NCBI RefSeq assembly: GCF_013033965.1
Contig: NZ_WQFE01000013.1
Coordinates: 95,662-159,661, forward strand
DNA: 64,000 nt
From: Ruegeria atlantica
Lineage (GTDB): Bacteria > Pseudomonadota > Alphaproteobacteria > Rhodobacterales > Rhodobacteraceae
Reading direction: 5' to 3'
Both the position numbers and the translations under genes were made by a program. This document shows, piece by piece, positions 8,072 to 16,889 of the stretch. The notes below the pieces were generated by a model, which did no database searches, had not been told where the DNA came from, and was given only the letters and a program-made list of their open reading frames with translations. How positions within the stretch are numbered: the first letter of the stretch is position 1; every line of letters starts with the position of its first letter.

Positions 8072-9307
8072 CTACATGCCGCGCAATTCTTTTTGACTGA
8101 GCCTGATTTTTTCCGTGACGGCATCACGTTCAAGGGTCGTGGGAGCAAGCGTCATCACGGTTTCAAAGGCGGCGATGGCCGCCTTGTGATCGCCCGTTTC
8201 CTGCAAAAGCCCACCCCGCATTGCGTGATACCAGCGATAGGCGGACAGATCATTTTCCAGTGGCGCCATCGCGTTCAACGCGTATTGCGGGCCGTGCAAC
8301 TTGGCCTGTGCAGCAATCTGGTTGAGTTTGACCACAGGGGTCGGCTGCAGCACATGAAGGGCGGCGTAGTGGCTCTCAATCAAGGCCCAGTCGGCGTCTT
8401 CAGATGAGGCCGCGCGGGCGTGAGCCGCAGCTATCGCGGCCTGAATGATATAGACCCCGCGATGACCAATACGTTGGGCTTTTTGCAAAAGACCCGTTGC
8501 CTCGGCGATGTCCGAACGGTCCCAAAGATCGCGATCCTGATCGTCCAACGCGACAAGCTTTCCATCTGCATCGATCCGGGCCCGCCGCCGGGCGTGCTGG
8601 AGCAACAGCAACGCCAACAAGGCGGACTGCTCACCCATGGCCGGGAACAAAGCCACAAGCAGTCGGGCGAGGCGGATGGCCTCTTCACACAATGTAAGCT
8701 TCATCTGCTTGGGACCGGCCGAAGTCGACCACCCTTCGCTGAACATCAGGTAGACCATTAGGGAAACTTCTCCCAGCCGCGCGCCCCTCTCTGCCGGGCT
8801 GGGCGTTTCAAAAGCAACCGGGTTGTTCGCAATCTTCTTTTTGGCACGGGTGATCCGTTGTTCCATTGTCTTAGGTTTGACCAGGAATCCACTGGCAATC
8901 TCTTCGACGCTCAACCCCACGACTACCCGTAAGGCGATGGCAATCTGATCCCGTCGATCCAATTCCGGATGGCAGCAAATGAACAGCAGTCGCAAGACAT
9001 CGTCGCGCACCTCATCAGGGTCAGGTGTTTCGGTGGGCACCGGTTGAAACTCCTCTGAGTGGCGAGACAAGATTGCGGCGCGGCGTTGGGATTTGCGTAC
9101 ATGGTCGAGGCCCGCATTGCGGGCAGTTGTCAGAAGCCATGCCAACGGATCACGAGGCGCGCCATCCTTGGGCCAAACCGTTAACGCCTTCAGACAGGCT
9201 TCAGCAAAAGCTTCTTCAGCCGTGTCGATATCGCGAAACACCCGCGTCAGTGCCGCAATGGCACGCGGGCGTTGCTGTGCAAATGTGGCTTCCAGCCAGT
9301 CCGACAT
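8072..9307 (-). CDS. ECF-like RNA polymerase sigma factor, SigJ/DUF6596 type
   Basis: The 411-residue protein starts with sigma region 2 (AEEAFAEACLKALTVWPKDG, DPLAWLLTTARN), then region 4 (IAIALRVVVGLSVEEIASGFLVKPKTMEQRITRAKKKI near 145-185). A long C-terminal extension follows with LMFSEGW and LLVALFPAMGEQSALLALLLLQ, the DUF6596 part with TPR-like helices. This is the class of large sigma factors commonly encoded beside a YCII-domain gene. Here the YCII gene ends three bases upstream, so the pair is one transcription unit. The C-terminal extension probably replaces a separate anti-sigma factor. The regulon is unknown. Confidence 0.9.
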   Translation of the reverse strand: MSDWLEATFAQQRPRAIAALTRVFRDIDTAEEAFAEACLKALTVWPKDGAPRDPLAWLLTTARNAGLDHVRKSQRRAAILSRHSEEFQPVPTETPDPDEVRDDVLRLLFICCHPELDRRDQIAIALRVVVGLSVEEIASGFLVKPKTMEQRITRAKKKIANNPVAFETPSPAERGARLGEVSLMVYLMFSEGWSTSAGPKQMKLTLCEEAIRLARLLVALFPAMGEQSALLALLLLQHARRRARIDADGKLVALDDQDRDLWDRSDIAEATGLLQKAQRIGHRGVYIIQAAIAAAHARAASSEDADWALIESHYAALHVLQPTPVVKLNQIAAQAKLHGPQYALNAMAPLENDLSAYRWYHAMRGGLLQETGDHKAAIAAFETVMTLAPTTLERDAVTEKIRLSQKELRGM

Positions 9308-9310
9308 GGC

Positions 9311-9682
9311 CTACTCCGATGAAATGACCCCCCCGGCCCAAGCCACAGGTCGTACTTCCAGCCGCGCAACAGGCGAGGAAATCATCTTTGCGTATTCCAA
9401 AGCCTCATCAAGATCTTTGAAATCGGCGGCGTAGAAGCCAAGGAAATTCTCCTTCGTCTCGGCAAACGGACCGTCGGTGATCAGCGGCGCGGTGCCCTCG
9501 CTGGTTGCCGGCTCGACCATCACTGCAGAGGTAGGCGGCATCAGCTTTATCGAAACAAACTCTCCCCGATCCTTTAACGCCGTTTGCAGCGCGCCGTGGC
9601 CCGACATTACCTCGTCTTGGCGGTCTTTGGGCAGCGCCTCAAACACACCTGCCTCCCCATAGATCGTGATTGCATAAATCAT
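9311..9682 (-). CDS. YCII-related (DGPF domain) protein
   Basis: The 123-residue protein contains the family-defining ITDGPFAETKENFLGFY segment near residues 66-82 and the KMISSPVARLEVRP end. YCII proteins have a dimeric ferredoxin-like barrel. Its immediate downstream partner is the SigJ-type sigma factor gene, a pairing seen in many bacteria. Its molecular role is unknown. Confidence 0.9.
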   Translation of the reverse strand: MIYAITIYGEAGVFEALPKDRQDEVMSGHGALQTALKDRGEFVSIKLMPPTSAVMVEPATSEGTAPLITDGPFAETKENFLGFYAADFKDLDEALEYAKMISSPVARLEVRPVAWAGGVISSE

Positions 9683-9922
9683 TTTTGCCTCCGTCCTTTA
9701 GTTACATGCTGCAAGGACGTGCGAGCACATGCAAATCCGACAATGAACCAATTTTGGTGTTGGCGCGATATCGTGGTTCTGCAATTGAAACACACGTTGG
9801 TCAGAAGGAACGCTATCTGATCGTCTTTAACCTGAAAAAATGCACTCATTGTGCACCAATAAAACCCAAGCGGTTTAATCACGCCGACAGGGTCGGGGCA
9901 GCGAATCTAGTAGGCCCAAAGA

Positions 9923-10288
9923 CTACGCGGGCTCCCAAAGCTCAATCGGATTCCCTTCCGGGTCATTGAGCCACGCAAACTTGCCATTCGGATATGGAGA
10001 ATCTGGATCGCGACGCACTTCGATACCTTCAGATTCCAGCTGCGCAATCATTTTTTCGATGTCGCGAACACGAAAATTCAACATGAACGCCTTTTCCTGA
10101 TCTCCGAAGTACTCGGTCACCTTTTCGAACGGGGCAAACACAGTTTCACCTGCTTCCTGCTTCCAACAGGGCGTTTCATAGTCATTGGGTACAAGATCAA
10201 TTCCCAAGTGGTCACGGTACCATTCCGCCAACGCGGGAGGATCCTCTGCTCTGAAGAAAAACCCGCCAAATCCCAGCACTTTTTCCAT
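9923..10288 (-). CDS. VOC family protein (glyoxalase-like)
   Basis: The 121-residue single-domain VOC protein has FFFRAEDPPALAEWYRDHLGI at the N-terminus and a closing FAWLNDPEGNPIELWEPA, which carries the Glu of the usual metal-binding position. It is separated by 240 bases from the sigma/YCII unit, so it may have its own promoter. The substrate is unknown. Confidence 0.85.
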   Translation of the reverse strand: MEKVLGFGGFFFRAEDPPALAEWYRDHLGIDLVPNDYETPCWKQEAGETVFAPFEKVTEYFGDQEKAFMLNFRVRDIEKMIAQLESEGIEVRRDPDSPYPNGKFAWLNDPEGNPIELWEPA

Positions 10289-10628
10289 CGTAGAAACCCG
10301 ACCTGCTGTTAATTCGAATACGTTACTTCAATTTGCTTCATTTGATAAGCTCAGCTCATGTCGTCTTGGCTGATCGTAGGGAGCCATGAATTCGACGCCA
10401 AGATGCAGAACGGTGCTTTCCAATTTGGCGTGTCCGAACAAAACTTGCACGACTCGCAGGTTGCCCGCTCTTTTGGGGATCTGTGTTGCTTCGGTCGTCG
10501 ACGGTGAACTTTTGCAATGGAATTCGCTCAATCGGAAATTGCGTCAATGGGCGAGGTTTTTTGACTGGACAGCGTGAGACAATCTTGTTTGGTTGCGCTG
10601 CGCCACGCTCAGTATTCAGGAGGTCTCA
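10289..10628. other. Intergenic region between VOC gene and MDR oxidoreductase gene
   Basis: About 340 bases separate divergent genes. Short open frames here on both strands show no family motif or ribosome site, and I see no RNA gene. It presumably holds the divergent promoters. Confidence 0.5.
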
Positions 10629-11660
10629 ATGCCCCAAGCATCCGACACCAACCGTCGTATAGTTCTTGCTGAACGCCCCAACGGACAACCGGACGATAAA
10701 ACGCTGCGGCTTGAAATCACCGACATTCCGACACCCGGCGACAAAGAAATGCTGGTCCGCACGGTGTACTTGTCTCTAGACCCCTATATGCGGGGTCGCA
10801 TGAACGACGCAAAATCCTACGCCGAACCCGTTCCGATCGGCGGAGTTATGACGGCTCAGGTTGTGGGGCAGGTAGTGGCTTCGAATCTGGACGGATACGA
10901 GGCCGGGGACTACGTTCTCAACATGAGCGGCTGGCAGGATTATGCAATCTCAACTGGAGAGCAGGTCGTCAATCTTGGCAAAACACCAGACAATCCCTCC
11001 TGGGCTTTGGGCATTTTGGGGATGCCCGGCTACACGGCTTACGCTGGGTTGCTGAAGATTGGTGAACCAAAGGCCGGGGAAACTGTTGTCGTCGCGGCTG
11101 CGGCTGGTCCGGTCGGGGCAACCGTGGGTCAGATCGCCAAGCTAAAGGGCTGCCGCGTGGTGGGTATCGCGGGTGGCCCGGAAAAATGCGAACACGTCGT
11201 AAAAAACCTTGGATTCGACGCATGTATTGACCATCGCGCGGCTGATCTGGGGGCTCAATTGCAAGACGCCTGCCCCGATGGCATTGATGTCTACTTTGAG
11301 AATGTCGGCGGCAAAGTGCTGTATGCGGTCCTACCGCTATTGAATCCGTTCGCACGCGTTCCCGTCTGCGGCGTCGTGTCCTGGTACAACCTACCGGGCT
11401 TGCCGGACGGGCCGGATATGGGCCCGGTAATTATGGGTACTCTGTTGCGGATGAAGGTCAGGATGCAGGGCTTCATCATTTTCGACAATTTCGGCCCAGA
11501 GGTCTACAGCGAGTTCGTGCGGGACATGACAGGCTGGCTTAAGGACGGCTCAATAACCTACAAAGAACATGTAGTCGAAGGACTCGAAAATGCTCCGGCA
11601 GCGTTGAACCAGCTGCTGGCCGGGAAAAATTTTGGGAAAATGGTTGTAAAGGTCGATTGA
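10629..11660 (+). CDS. NADP-dependent MDR-family oxidoreductase (zinc-free, alkenal/one reductase-like)
   Basis: The 343-residue protein belongs to the leukotriene B4 12-hydroxydehydrogenase/CurA branch of medium-chain reductases. It has YLSLDPYMRGRM near the N-terminus, LGILGMPGYTAYAGLLKIG in the middle, and a nucleotide-binding AAAGPVGATVGQIAKLKGCRVVGIAGG stretch. It lacks the zinc-binding cysteines of alcohol dehydrogenases. The ATG at 10629 has an AGGAGG site eight bases upstream and was preferred to an in-frame ATG at 10593. The likely activity is NADPH-dependent reduction of an activated double bond or quinone. It appears to be a single-gene unit. Confidence 0.88.
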   Translation: MPQASDTNRRIVLAERPNGQPDDKTLRLEITDIPTPGDKEMLVRTVYLSLDPYMRGRMNDAKSYAEPVPIGGVMTAQVVGQVVASNLDGYEAGDYVLNMSGWQDYAISTGEQVVNLGKTPDNPSWALGILGMPGYTAYAGLLKIGEPKAGETVVVAAAAGPVGATVGQIAKLKGCRVVGIAGGPEKCEHVVKNLGFDACIDHRAADLGAQLQDACPDGIDVYFENVGGKVLYAVLPLLNPFARVPVCGVVSWYNLPGLPDGPDMGPVIMGTLLRMKVRMQGFIIFDNFGPEVYSEFVRDMTGWLKDGSITYKEHVVEGLENAPAALNQLLAGKNFGKMVVKVD

Positions 11661-12196
11661 ACCGGGGCGGCGACAATCATACCTCCTTGTTCATTTGCGA
11701 AACAGATGGGTGTCAAACTTCAGTAGAAACAGTGGTGACATCCGATGCCAACCGGAAGGCGGTTTTGCATCTGATGGACCGCCATTAGGTGAGCTTGCCT
11801 CAGATGTGCTCTGTCTTGAATTTGGGTCCGTTATCCCCCTACCCCCAGAGTTCGCAGAAATTGCGGCTCAGGCATCGCTCACATTTCGATACCAGTGTTT
11901 TGGGCGGGGCGTGGTTAACTTGCGCACCGTGATTGACTGATTTCACTAAATTCTCTGACTTGATCGAATGTCGCCGAGCTGGTTCACTTCTTCTATCCGC
12001 GACGCCCAAATGACTCAACGACGCGCAGAAATACCACCTGTGTGGCGTGCAACAGAGAAGCCAACACTCCGCAAGACCCTGCTTGAAAGGGGCCTAAGCA
12101 ACTGGTGTCTTTGCCAAAATGAGGAGGTACCTAAAAAGCGCTTATCGGCCATGAGGCCTGTTCCCAAAAAACCAATGCAGCTTAAGGAGAAGGTAA
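11661..12196. other. Non-coding stretch upstream of dodecin gene
   Basis: This stretch is about 536 bases. Open frames at 11695-11940 and 11968-12258 have no recognisable composition or motif and no good ribosome site. No stable RNA or repeat was recognised. The last 100 bases must contain the dodecin promoter. Confidence 0.5.
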
Positions 12197-12403
12197 ATGA
12201 CCAATGCAATCTACAAGAAGATCGATGTCGTCGGCACGTCAACGGACTCCATAGATGAGGCTATCAGGTCGGGCATCTCCAAGGCGGGTGAAACTGTAAA
12301 GAACCTTGATTGGTTTGAAGTTTCAGAAATCCGGGGTCACATAACGGATAGTGAGGTTGCTCACTTCCAGGTTGCGATGAAAATCGGGTTTAGGCTGGAT
12401 TGA
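12197..12403 (+). CDS. Dodecin (flavin-binding dodecamer)
   Basis: The 68-residue protein matches dodecin over its whole length: IYKKIDVVGTS, SIDEAIRSGISKAGETVKNLDWFEV, and HFQVAMKIGFRL. The Trp of DWFEV and the Gln of HFQV are the residues that stack on and hydrogen-bond flavin in bacterial dodecins. The start ATG has an AAGGAGAAGG site. It would form a cytoplasmic dodecamer that stores or buffers riboflavin or FMN. Confidence 0.92.
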   Translation: MTNAIYKKIDVVGTSTDSIDEAIRSGISKAGETVKNLDWFEVSEIRGHITDSEVAHFQVAMKIGFRLD

Positions 12404-12802
12404 GGCTGGACGACTTCCCAAAGACACTTAGCAACGTTTGCGGTACAACCACAGAAAATGCCGGCTACCAACAAACGCAAACGTCCCATAGACCGATGTC
12501 TTCGAATTCTCGGTATTCGGAATAGGGATAGCGATTATTGACGCGACTATTGGGGCCTTTTCTGCAACCATTGATCCTAACTCAGTGCCGCCCGCCCGTT
12601 TGTCGCAGCCGCATGATTGCAGCGTTTCTGCGATGACCCGCCTGGAAATGTTGCCGAAACCCTTAACTCGCCGTTGCAGCAGGCGTTTCATAGCCCATTA
12701 AAGCTTTCAAGGCAGGTGGTTCATTTCGTATGGCCAACAACTTCGCAACTGAACCCTCTGCCCTTAACGTGTCATTCCGCACTCAGCCGGAACAGACTCT
12801 AA
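12404..12802. other. Intergenic region between dodecin and GntR genes
   Basis: About 400 bases lie between convergent genes. A minus-strand frame at 12428-12691 shows no family resemblance or ribosome site. No clear terminator hairpin was found by eye. Confidence 0.45.
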
Positions 12803-13516
12803 TTACATACGCCCGGTTAGGATCTTCACCAGGTCCGGTTCCGCTTTTCGCGTCTGCTCCAAATCTAGGCTATTTTGAACGTGCAAGAGGTGATGGCGAA
12901 TTGCTTCTTCAGCGGATTGCGGATCTCGGCTGACGATAGCGTCAATAATCGATGCATGCTCATCATCCGGGCACGTTGAGGCCTGATTTGTGCCGAATAG
13001 CGCGACAATCAAAGAAGTTCGGGTTACCAATTCGCGTACAACTCGGGTCAGAACCGAGTTCTCATTGCACCTTGCCAATTCGACATGAAAGGCACCTGAA
13101 AGGCGGATAATTTCGGTTCGGTCATCGCTTTTGCGGGCGACGTCTTCCTTCTCGACATGGGCGCGCAGGCTTTTTACACCATTTTCGCCAATGCTGCTTG
13201 CCAGTTCCCGCACGATCCCGGTTTCAATCATAAGGCGGGCAACAAAAACCTCGCGGGCTTCATCAGCACTGGGGCAGGCTACATAGGCGCCACGATTGGA
13301 TTGCAGGTCGACGATCCCCTGACTGCTGAGCAACAGCAACGCGCGGCGCACACGCATTCGGCCAACACCAAACGTCTCACACAATGCCAATTCGCTCAGC
13401 TTGGTTCTGGGCGCAAGCTTTTGTTCCATGACAGCTGAGTAAATCCGGTCGACGATCATTTGTTCGTCTGGATCGGCTCGCAAGGTGCCGAGCTTGTTTT
13501 CAGCTTCGTTTGTCAT
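12803..13516 (-). CDS. GntR-family transcriptional regulator, FadR subfamily (FCD domain)
   Basis: The 237-residue protein has an N-terminal winged helix-turn-helix (IVDRIYSAVMEQKLAPRTKL, then CETFGVGRMRVRRALLLL) and an all-helical FCD ligand domain. FCD metal-site candidates are visible in FHVELARC and in the HHLLHVQ end. The start at 13516 (MTNEAE) fits the domain boundary better than upstream in-frame codons at 13636, which would add 40 unrelated residues. It is divergent from the Liv-type ABC operon and is its likely regulator, sensing the imported compound or a product. Confidence 0.88.
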   Translation of the reverse strand: MTNEAENKLGTLRADPDEQMIVDRIYSAVMEQKLAPRTKLSELALCETFGVGRMRVRRALLLLSSQGIVDLQSNRGAYVACPSADEAREVFVARLMIETGIVRELASSIGENGVKSLRAHVEKEDVARKSDDRTEIIRLSGAFHVELARCNENSVLTRVVRELVTRTSLIVALFGTNQASTCPDDEHASIIDAIVSRDPQSAEEAIRHHLLHVQNSLDLEQTRKAEPDLVKILTGRM

Positions 13517-13746
13517 CTCGTTCCATACCAGTGGAATTGGCCTGAAAATTGTTAATATCTGCAAGGTTTTCTTATGACAATATATCGAAATGATGTTGAC
13601 AATATCAATAGTTGCGCCAACAAAAAACGTTGACATAAATTGTTAACAATGCAGAACTTGACCTGTTCACCGGGAATCGACCGATGACACCGTCTGTTTT
13701 TGCAAGCGCCCGAAAGAGGCGCCGAGACCTCAGTAGGGAGGAAAAA
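13517..13746. promoter_or_regulatory. Divergent control region of the GntR and ABC transporter genes
   Basis: This AT-rich gap contains the perfect palindrome ATTGTTAACAAT at 13639-13650, a related ATTGTTAATAT near 13548, and two copies of TGACAATAT in between (about 13575 and 13599). Repeated TTGT/ACAA half-sites fit the operators of FadR-type GntR regulators. The placement upstream of both genes supports regulation of the ABC operon and autoregulation. This is inference by eye. Confidence 0.45.
13639..13650. promoter_or_regulatory. Candidate GntR operator (perfect 12-base palindrome)
   Basis: ATTGTTAACAAT is fully self-complementary and lies about 100 bases upstream of the solute-binding protein start. 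It is the strongest palindrome in the divergent gap. Confidence 0.45.
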
Positions 13747-14934
13747 ATGAAACGCAGAAATCTGATGAAATCTTCTGTTGCTTTAGCGTTGGCGGCATCC
13801 GTCCTTGGATCGACGGCTTGGGCCGAAAATCCGGTTCTGAAGATTGGCTTTGTTGGCGTTACGTCTGGTCCGGCGGCTGCCTGGGGCATCTCAAATCAAC
13901 GTTCGATGGAGGCACGTGCCGACTGGATAAACGAGTCCGGCGGATACAAGATCGGCGATACCACCTACGATATCGAAATCGTTTCGTTTGACGACCAAAA
14001 AGACCCCAAACGCGCAATCGCCGGTATGGAAAAGATGGCGCAGGAAGGCATCCACTATGTGGTCGGTCCCAACGTAGACGACGGTGCCGCAGCGGTGCGG
14101 CCAGTCGCCGAAGCCCAAGGGATTATGTATTTCCCTTATGCATTCCCGAAAGAGCTGTACTCGGCCCCCGCGTCGAACGCCGTTTTGGGAATGGTTGCGA
14201 ACTATCAATCAGGTCCCGCAATCTATAAGTATCTCAAGGACGAAAAGGGCGTGAAGTCCGTCGCTTTCGTCGCCGCGAACGAGTCCGATCCGCTGAGCCA
14301 ACGGGATGGTGGTGTCGAAGCAGCCAAAGCGTTGGGGCTTGAAGTTGTTTCGGACAATGTGACCTATCAGGTGGACACCACGGACTTCACGCCGGTTCTG
14401 ACCCCGGTCATGCGCACGCAGCCTGATTTGCTGGTTTTGTCCGGCGTTTCCCCGGCCAATGCGCCACAGCTGATCCGTTCCGCGCGTGAGCTTGGGTTCC
14501 AGGGCATCATATCTACCGAAACTGCGCAGGATGCGACGGTTCTGCGCGAAGGGGCAGGAGATCTGGCCAACGGGTTCATTTCGGTTGGCGGCGCATCAAC
14601 GCCTGAAATCGCATCGGATGACATGAAGGAATTCGTCAAACGCTATACCGATATGTTCGGCGAATATAACGACGAGTCGAACACCAAGGTCTACGCGCTA
14701 GAGTATATTCTGGCGACGTTGAATGCGAACCCGGCCGGCATCGAAGACGTCACTGCGTTCCAGGCCACGATGGATACGTTCGAGGCACCCAATCCCTTCA
14801 TGAAGGGCGACGCCAAGATGCGCTATGTTGGCACAACCTCGTTTGGCCAGAAACGTCAGATTGCGGTTCCACTGGTCGTAAATGTCTATCAGGACGGAGA
14901 GTTTGAAACGCTCTTTGTCGCTGAAGTCGACTGA
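13747..14934 (+). CDS. Liv-type ABC transporter substrate-binding protein
   Basis: The 395-residue protein has a Sec or Tat-like signal peptide (MKRRNLMKSS, hydrophobic core, cleavage after TAWA before ENPVL) and a Peripla_BP_6 fold. Typical segments are KIGFVGVTSGPAAAWG, FDDQKDPKRAIAGMEKM and a C-terminal YALEYILATLNANP. The ATG at 13747 has a GGGAGG site, while the in-frame ATG at 13684 would put 21 extra residues before the signal peptide. It begins an operon with two permeases, two ATPases and a racemase-like enzyme. The ligand is probably an amino-acid-like or hydantoin-like compound, judged only from the last gene. Confidence 0.9.
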   Translation: MKRRNLMKSSVALALAASVLGSTAWAENPVLKIGFVGVTSGPAAAWGISNQRSMEARADWINESGGYKIGDTTYDIEIVSFDDQKDPKRAIAGMEKMAQEGIHYVVGPNVDDGAAAVRPVAEAQGIMYFPYAFPKELYSAPASNAVLGMVANYQSGPAIYKYLKDEKGVKSVAFVAANESDPLSQRDGGVEAAKALGLEVVSDNVTYQVDTTDFTPVLTPVMRTQPDLLVLSGVSPANAPQLIRSARELGFQGIISTETAQDATVLREGAGDLANGFISVGGASTPEIASDDMKEFVKRYTDMFGEYNDESNTKVYALEYILATLNANPAGIEDVTAFQATMDTFEAPNPFMKGDAKMRYVGTTSFGQKRQIAVPLVVNVYQDGEFETLFVAEVD

Positions 14935-14979
14935 GGCAATACTCCCAACCAGGGCAAAATCTAACGAGCCACTCACTCT

Positions 14980-15002
14980 CCCGGGCTGATTTTCAGCCCG
15001 GG
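14980..15002 (+). terminator. Hairpin between binding-protein and permease genes
   Basis: A perfect 9-base stem (CCCGGGCTG at 14980-14988 with 14994-15002) has a 5-base loop. No T-run follows, so it more likely protects the 3' end of the binding-protein mRNA or weakly attenuates the operon than fully terminates it. Confidence 0.5.
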
Positions 15003-15028
15003 ATACCCGAACCTTACGCGGGACACCT

Positions 15029-15898
15029 ATGGAACAGATACTAGCAAATGGCATCTATCTGGGCGCGCAATACGCGATGATCGCCCTTGGATTGACGCTC
15101 ATCTTCGCCCTGATGAATGTACTGAATTTTGCGCATGGGCAGATGTATGTTCTCGGAGGCTTTGTCACTTATACGTTCTACGGCCAATTGGGCTGGCCGT
15201 TTGTGCTGGCGCTGCTGGCATCCTGCATCACCTTGGCAGTGCTAGGCGCTTTGATTGAGCGTTTTTTGTTTGCACCCGTCATCCGACGATCTTCACGCGA
15301 GGAAAGCACGATGCTGTTGGCGGCTGGCCTGGCTTTTCTGTTCGACGCGATAATCCTGCTGGTCTTTGGTGAGAAACAGCGCGGCGTTCCCAAGATCGTC
15401 GATGGGGTCTTCAATTGGGACTTCCGGCTGATCATGCCCTATGACCGCATTTTGATCTGCGTTTTGGCCATCCTTTCCATCGTTTCATTCATCCTGTTCA
15501 TGCAATATTCCAAAACCGGTCGAGCGCTGCGCGCGTTGGCACAGGACCGTACAGCTGCGCAGTTGATGGGGGTCAATGTTGACCGCTATTCCATGATCGG
15601 TTTTGCCCTGGGTGCGATGCTGGCTGGTTTGGTCGGCGGGCTATTGGTGACCATCACCGGGGTCAATCTGGGGATGGGAGGGCCGACATCGATCAAAGCC
15701 TTCATGATGGTGATGATCGGGGGCGCAGGCGTAATCTCTGGCGCAATCGCGGGCGGGATCATTCTTGGTTTTCTAGAAGCCATCGGTCTTGCCGTTCTCT
15801 CGCAGTACGGCGACATTACCTATCTGCTGATCTTTATCTCGTTGATGATTTTCCTTGCCATCCGCCCGCAGGGGCTGATGGGCAAGCCGTGGGGATAA
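15029..15898 (+). CDS. Branched-chain amino acid-type ABC permease, LivH family
   Basis: The 289-residue protein has about eight hydrophobic helices. It carries the LivH hallmarks LTLIFALMNVLNFAHGQMY near residues 24-42 and the coupling-helix region GRALRALAQDRTAAQLMGVN near residue 165. Inner-membrane subunit, partner of the permease that starts four bases after its stop. Confidence 0.92.
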   Translation: MEQILANGIYLGAQYAMIALGLTLIFALMNVLNFAHGQMYVLGGFVTYTFYGQLGWPFVLALLASCITLAVLGALIERFLFAPVIRRSSREESTMLLAAGLAFLFDAIILLVFGEKQRGVPKIVDGVFNWDFRLIMPYDRILICVLAILSIVSFILFMQYSKTGRALRALAQDRTAAQLMGVNVDRYSMIGFALGAMLAGLVGGLLVTITGVNLGMGGPTSIKAFMMVMIGGAGVISGAIAGGIILGFLEAIGLAVLSQYGDITYLLIFISLMIFLAIRPQGLMGKPWG

Positions 15899-15902
15899 CA
15901 TC

Positions 15903-16889
15903 GTGCCGAAGCTCAATATGATCCAATGGGCCGGTTTGGTGGTGTTCCTGCTGACGATCTTCGTCGCAGTACCCGGCTTTGTCGCCGCCTCCGGACGGTC
16001 CGATTTGTACTACACGCTGACTTCGGTGGCCTTGTTGTCCATCGCCAGTGCAGGTGTCTGGCTGACATTCTACATCGGGCGCATCAATATCGGTCAGGGT
16101 GCTTTTGCACTGATCGGGGCCTATGTCTCGGCCATTCTTGTGACCAAGGTTGGGATATCCTTCTGGTTGTCGCTGCCTTTGGCCGGTGTGTTCGCCGCAG
16201 CTGTGGCGGTGGTGATTGGATTGCCAATCCTGCGGTTGCGCGGGGTCTATTTTGCGATGATCTCGCTGGTGTTGACTCAAGTGGTCACACTGACTGCGCT
16301 GGCTTTACCAGTCACGAACGGGGCAAAGGGGATCACCTCGATTCCGTTGCCCGGTGGCGTGTCGATATTGGGACTGACCGTGATCCCGGATTTCGCGACG
16401 CTTGAGAACCCTAGACTGGCATTCTACTACACCGCCTGCGTGCTGATGGTTCTGACCTTCGCCGCCATGTACCGGCTGGTGAATTCGCGGCTTGGCCATC
16501 TGTGCCGGTCGATGCAACAAAACGAAGAACTGGCAAGCTCTATTGGCGTCAATATCTCGTATGTCCGGGTCATTGTCTTTGCGATTTCGTCCTTTCTGGG
16601 TGGTATCGGTGGGGCGATGTTCGGCTCAATCGCACAGTCGGTTTACCCTTCCAGCTTTCAGGTCGCCGACAGCGTGAACTTCATGCTGAACTGCTTCCTT
16701 GGCGGGTTGGGTTACGTCTTTGGTCCGATGCTGGGCACGCTGGTTCTGTACTTTGGCTGGGACCTCCTATTCGAGCTCGGCCGCTTCCAGTTGCTGGCCT
16801 ATTCCAGCATGTTGATCATCCTGATGCTGTTCCTACCTAACGGCCTGCTCAGCCTGCGGCTGCCTGGCAAGAAGGAGTCAGACAAATGA
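15903..16889 (+). CDS. Branched-chain amino acid-type ABC permease, LivM family
   Basis: The 328-residue protein has about nine or ten membrane helices, a GRINIGQGAFALIGAY segment near residue 60 and the coupling loop GHLCRSMQQNEELASSIGVN near 198. Translation starts at a GTG four bases after the LivH-type stop. The C-terminus overlaps the first ATPase gene by four bases (ATGA). It forms the second half of the membrane channel. Confidence 0.92.
   Translation: MPKLNMIQWAGLVVFLLTIFVAVPGFVAASGRSDLYYTLTSVALLSIASAGVWLTFYIGRINIGQGAFALIGAYVSAILVTKVGISFWLSLPLAGVFAAAVAVVIGLPILRLRGVYFAMISLVLTQVVTLTALALPVTNGAKGITSIPLPGGVSILGLTVIPDFATLENPRLAFYYTACVLMVLTFAAMYRLVNSRLGHLCRSMQQNEELASSIGVNISYVRVIVFAISSFLGGIGGAMFGSIAQSVYPSSFQVADSVNFMLNCFLGGLGYVFGPMLGTLVLYFGWDLLFELGRFQLLAYSSMLIILMLFLPNGLLSLRLPGKKESDK

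Noticed and set aside
11695..12258. Two plus-strand frames upstream of dodecin
   Set aside because: No recognisable domains, unusual residue use and no ribosome site.
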